DNA of 7,494 bases, from assembly GCA_017998755.1 (NCBI GenBank), contig JAGOCL010000118.1:1-7494 (forward strand). The letters run 5' to 3'. A model generated the notes under the pieces. It worked only from the letters and a program-made list of their open reading frames with translations. It had not been told where the DNA came from and ran no database searches. Within the stretch, counting starts at the first letter, position 1, and each line of letters begins with the position of its first letter. Of the stretch, positions 5,382 through 7,494 are shown piece by piece. The translations under genes were made by a program, and so were the position numbers. This DNA comes from Spirochaetota bacterium (GTDB lineage Bacteria > Spirochaetota > GWE2-31-10 > MWDO01).

Positions 5382-6371
5382 CTAATCCCCCAAGCATTTA
5401 ATTACAAATTTACTCCACATTGTTATATTGTGCTGTAAGAAAATAGATACGGATAAATTCCTTTGGGTTCTGATAAAATTTAATCTATCGTCCATATTGA
5501 TTTTAGAGTCTATACAGATATTAATCGCGTTATTAAACATTCTTTTTGCCGGTCCTCGAAAATCTTCATCGCATATTCCTGAGTCGGTCGGCTCTTTCGC
5601 ATCCTTGCGACCGCCGACACTAGTCCATCCATGGACGTCGAAATCCCAGCCGCCGACTATCTGAACCCAGTCGAGAAAAGAAAATAAGTTGATATGTTGA
5701 ATCCTATTTTTCAATTTATACTCCGGACGAACGGGAGTATTGAGAGTTATAATCTGCTTAACTTTAAATCCCGAACTTATCAGTTTATCTGCAACCATTA
5801 TCATAATATTTCCGCCGTGGCTATGACCCGATAAAGTAATCGGGATTTGTTCGGGCGCGATATTCTCCTTTTTCGAGATTTCATAAAGATTCCCAAGAAT
5901 ATTTAAGAATAGTTTTTCCGCCGCTTTTTTCCTGCAATTATGATTGTTGTTTCCAAGCCATTTTAAATATAATCCGTATTTGCAATTTAAGAAGCGCGCT
6001 ATATCGTTCGCGTAATTATTACCGCAAAATTTGAGGGTATAATCCCAAAAATATTTATCCTTCGGATTTTTATAATCAAAAATTGTTCCATGCGTTGTAA
6101 AAAAAGCCGATATATTCTCTTTATGTTTTATATTGATTGTTTCGATTTTGTCCGGAATAATTCCTTGATAAACCGGTTTGAAGATGCGGTTCTTTTTATC
6201 AGTTAAAGGATTTATATTCGAAAGATTTTTTAAATGCAGTAGCTCCTTTATTTCATTATCGTAATGATATTTTATTTTTCCGTTGATACTGTTTAAGATT
6301 TTATCCGATATAGTAAAATCGGAATTCGTTAATTCCCGTAACTTAATTAGAATTTCATCGTTTGTTATCAT
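5382..6371 (-). CDS. Alpha/beta hydrolase, lipase-like
   Basis: This 329-aa protein is probably a lipase or esterase. The nucleophile elbow GHSHGG is at 182-187 with Ser184 catalytic, after a hydrophobic strand (IPITLS). TTHGT at 92-96 supplies a likely oxyanion loop. After the elbow, IITLNTPVRP and INLFSFLDWVQIVGG place a candidate acid at Asp234. His314 (FLQHNITMW) near the end is the likely third triad member, with His247 an alternative. There is no signal peptide or membrane segment, so the enzyme should be cytosolic. GGAG eight bases before ATG 6369-6371 supports the start. It is the second gene after the two-helix membrane protein, about 36 bases downstream behind a strong hairpin. It is convergent with the partition operon. 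The substrate is unknown; phospholipid attack as a toxin or defence effector is possible but inferred. A site resembling the rep iterons lies inside the gene at 6019-6043. Confidence 0.75.
   Translation of the reverse strand: MITNDEILIKLRELTNSDFTISDKILNSINGKIKYHYDNEIKELLHLKNLSNINPLTDKKNRIFKPVYQGIIPDKIETINIKHKENISAFFTTHGTIFDYKNPKDKYFWDYTLKFCGNNYANDIARFLNCKYGLYLKWLGNNNHNCRKKAAEKLFLNILGNLYEISKKENIAPEQIPITLSGHSHGGNIMIMVADKLISSGFKVKQIITLNTPVRPEYKLKNRIQHINLFSFLDWVQIVGGWDFDVHGWTSVGGRKDAKEPTDSGICDEDFRGPAKRMFNNAINICIDSKINMDDRLNFIRTQRNLSVSIFLQHNITMWSKFVIKCLGD
6019..6043 (+). repeat. Iteron-like site inside the lipase gene
   Basis: The stretch TTACCGCAAAATTTGAGGGT followed by ATAAT matches the rep-embedded site starting at 2697 at about 22 of 25 positions in register, differing at one base in the left arm, the centre base and one near the right end. 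It lies more than 3 kb from the array. It could bind Rep, or be coincidence in AT-rich coding DNA. Confidence 0.4.
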
Positions 6372-6387
6372 TAAAATTTCTCCAGAT

Positions 6388-6431
6388 ATATCAATTCTAT
6401 CGAGGGATTAACCCCTCGATTGAATTGATAT
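6388..6431 (-). promoter_or_regulatory. Long hairpin holding the membrane-protein stop codon
   Basis: Positions 6388-6397 pair with 6422-6431 (ten base pairs), one mismatch follows, and 6399-6406 pair with 6413-6420 (eight base pairs, core TCGAGGG/CCCTCGA). The 6-base loop contains most of the TAA stop (6408-6410) of the upstream gene. No T-run follows on the minus strand; instead the lipase ribosome site GGAG comes a few bases later. An intergenic control element such as an RNA processing site, translation coupler or attenuator fits better than a plain terminator. Confidence 0.6.
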
Positions 6432-7190
6432 TGATAATTTTAGACATTCCATTTTTTCATTTAATTCCTGAATCTTTTTATTTTCCTCGATAGTTATTTC
6501 TCTGAATCGCTCAAGCAGTTTGTAAAGTTCGTCTTCGAAAAGATCGTCCATTGTTTTGCCGTTGGCTTTAATAAAGTAATTGAGAGGAACTAAGCAGATA
6601 TCGTCGGAATACATTATATTTCTGATATTCAGCGCGTTAGTTAAGAATAATTGAAGTTTGGATTTCTTATATTTCTTAAAATCAACGTCCGATAATTTAT
6701 CTATGTTATTCTGCTCGATTGTTTCTTCGAGTAGTTTTTGATTTTCGCTTGAGATTTCGTCAAGTATTTCTCTGAAATAAATTACCGGTTCGGTTCTTTC
6801 AAGATTAGGATTGATTGAAATCATCCGTTCCTTGCAATATTGGGTAAGGGTATCGCAAAAGAGGTTTAATATTTTTCTATTGAGCGGTAAGATAATATTT
6901 TTAGCGAAGTTTGTCTGTTTTGCTTTTATGTCGATAAAATGTATTTTATCAATTTTTTCTTTGACGTCAAGTATCTCTTTTATAACCGAAGAAAAATCTT
7001 TTTGTTTTGAAAACTTAATTATCGAAAATACAACGATTGCGATAATCGATGTTATAGTAATAGAATAGAGAAAAATAGTTAAGCCCTGATTATGATTTTG
7101 AATAGTAAGGTTCATTGTTGCAAAAAAGCCCGAAACAAATGCGGTAAATACCCCTGCGAATATACCTATCTTATCTTTAATTTCTTCCAA
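6408..7190 (-). CDS. Membrane protein with two N-terminal helices and a cytosolic helical domain
   Basis: The 260-aa product has two hydrophobic helices, about residues 7-27 (IGIFAGVFTAFVSGFFATMN) and 37-60 (LTIFLYSITITSIIAIVVFS). A loop of roughly ten residues joins them. The remaining 200 residues are charged and mostly helical, ending in a coiled coil (about 218-255), so the bulk probably lies in the cytosol. I recognise no family. Translation starts at TTG 7188-7190, chosen because AAAGGAG lies six bases upstream and no better start is near. It is the first gene of an operon with the lipase-like enzyme, which makes a membrane anchor, sensor or immunity partner for that enzyme a reasonable guess. 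A possible -10 (TATATT, 7229-7234) lies inside the foldback repeat. Confidence 0.7.
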   Translation of the reverse strand: MEEIKDKIGIFAGVFTAFVSGFFATMNLTIQNHNQGLTIFLYSITITSIIAIVVFSIIKFSKQKDFSSVIKEILDVKEKIDKIHFIDIKAKQTNFAKNIILPLNRKILNLFCDTLTQYCKERMISINPNLERTEPVIYFREILDEISSENQKLLEETIEQNNIDKLSDVDFKKYKKSKLQLFLTNALNIRNIMYSDDICLVPLNYFIKANGKTMDDLFEDELYKLLERFREITIEENKKIQELNEKMECLKLSISIQSRG

Positions 7191-7196
7191 AATACG

Positions 7197-7203
7197 CTCC
7201 TTT
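7197..7203 (-). promoter_or_regulatory. Ribosome-binding site selecting a TTG start
   Basis: AAAGGAG on the minus strand is six bases before the TTG at 7188-7190. Its strength and spacing make TTG the likely start of the membrane-protein gene. Confidence 0.7.
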
Positions 7204-7208
7204 GAATT

Positions 7209-7384
7209 AACTCACCCCCGGTGATTTAAATATATGTTTTGCTTGATTAAGAAAACAGCCCCTCTCTTTAAAAAAAAGAGGGGCAAATTGATTTTAATTA
7301 CAAAGTATCGTCCCTCTTTTGGTTCAAGAGAGGGACAGATTAAAAAAGGGATATCCATAAATTTCGTCACAACCAGGGTGAGTT
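7209..7384. repeat. Near-symmetrical foldback repeat element
   Basis: Outer arms AACTCACCC (7209-7217) and GGGTGAGTT (7376-7384) are perfect complements, as are the adjoining GGT (7220-7222) and ACC (7372-7374). Inner arms CCCTCTCTT (7260-7268) and AAGAGAGGG (7326-7334) also pair, and lie 43 and 42 bases from the outer arms. Each half also forms its own hairpin: GCCCCTCT/AGAGGGGC (7258-7265 with 7277-7284) and GTCCCTCT/AGAGGGAC (7310-7317 with 7329-7336). The layout suggests a small dispersed or MITE-like element between the membrane-protein gene and the gene entering from the right. On the minus strand the hairpins could also help terminate the right-hand gene. No transposase is present. Confidence 0.55.
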
Positions 7385-7392
7385 CTCTTTAA

Positions 7393-7494
7393 CTACGCGA
7401 CAGCCAGATTATAATTATTTCTACTTACTCTCAATACTTGCGGTCCCATTTTCGAGGCGATTTCAAAATAGCCATTAGTAAAGGCGACGTTTGG
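7393..7494 (-). CDS. C-terminal tail of an unrecognised protein (partial)
   Basis: A minus-strand frame enters from the right edge and ends at TAG 7393-7395, covering the last 33 residues: PNVAFTNGYFEIASKMG, then PQVLRVSRNNYNLAVA. Codon and residue composition look like real protein, and the other two frames on this strand stop within the tail. The stop lies nine bases outside the foldback repeat. The length is too small to name a family, and the start is outside the window. Confidence 0.5.
   Translation of the reverse strand, partial: PNVAFTNGYFEIASKMGPQVLRVSRNNYNLAVA

Noticed and set aside
5308..5383. Terminator between the convergent partition and lipase genes
   Set aside because: AGAGTAT (5308-5314) and ATACTCT (5377-5383) are complementary but far apart, with no T-run, so a real terminator cannot be claimed.
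6811..7068. Plus-strand ORF opposite the membrane-protein gene
   Set aside because: Complement of a well-supported gene; composition is typical of an antisense frame.
1..7494. The window as a complete circular plasmid
   Set aside because: The ends share no overlap, and joining them puts the left-edge gene out of frame with the right-edge tail, which stops after six more codons. The window is better read as a fragment.

Overview
This AT-rich window looks like the backbone of a bacterial plasmid or plasmid-like element with accessory genes on both sides. Genes start mostly at ATG or TTG behind strong Shine-Dalgarno sequences. The clearest promoter is a sigma70-type TTGACA / extended TATAAT. 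The host cannot be named from this sequence. The partner-gene architecture next to ParA recalls spirochaete plasmids, but that is a weak hint.

Layout. Positions 1-1667, minus strand: an active-type Fic protein followed by a left-truncated protein carrying a helix-hairpin-helix domain like the RNA polymerase alpha C-terminal domain. Positions 1668-1935: spacer with two GCAAAT-based inverted repeats and a tiny ORF overlapping the rep stop codon. Positions 1932-3071, minus: a plasmid/phage-O-type replication initiator with an iteron-like array inside its own coding sequence, so the replication origin may lie there. Positions 3072-3593: a control region between rep and parA. It holds a plus-strand promoter-terminator unit for a ~90-nt small RNA, a putative rep leader with a 4-codon mini-ORF, and candidate divergent promoters. 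Positions 3594-5295, plus: a parA gene with an N-terminal helix-turn-helix and a partner DNA-binding gene, together a partition module. Positions 5382-7190, minus: a two-gene operon of a two-helix membrane protein and a GxSxG alpha/beta hydrolase, separated by a long hairpin that holds the first gene's stop codon. Positions 7209-7384: a near-symmetrical foldback repeat. Positions 7393-7494: the C-terminal tail of an unrecognised minus-strand gene running in from the right.

Working model. Rep would start replication at the iterons in its gene. The small RNA may act in antisense on the rep leader to set copy number. ParA and its partner would segregate the replicon. The Fic/alpha-CTD pair and the membrane protein/lipase pair are cargo, plausibly toxin-like or defensive. 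A 25-bp near-copy of an iteron site inside the lipase gene is an unexpected link between cargo and replicon. Function beyond the named families is inference.
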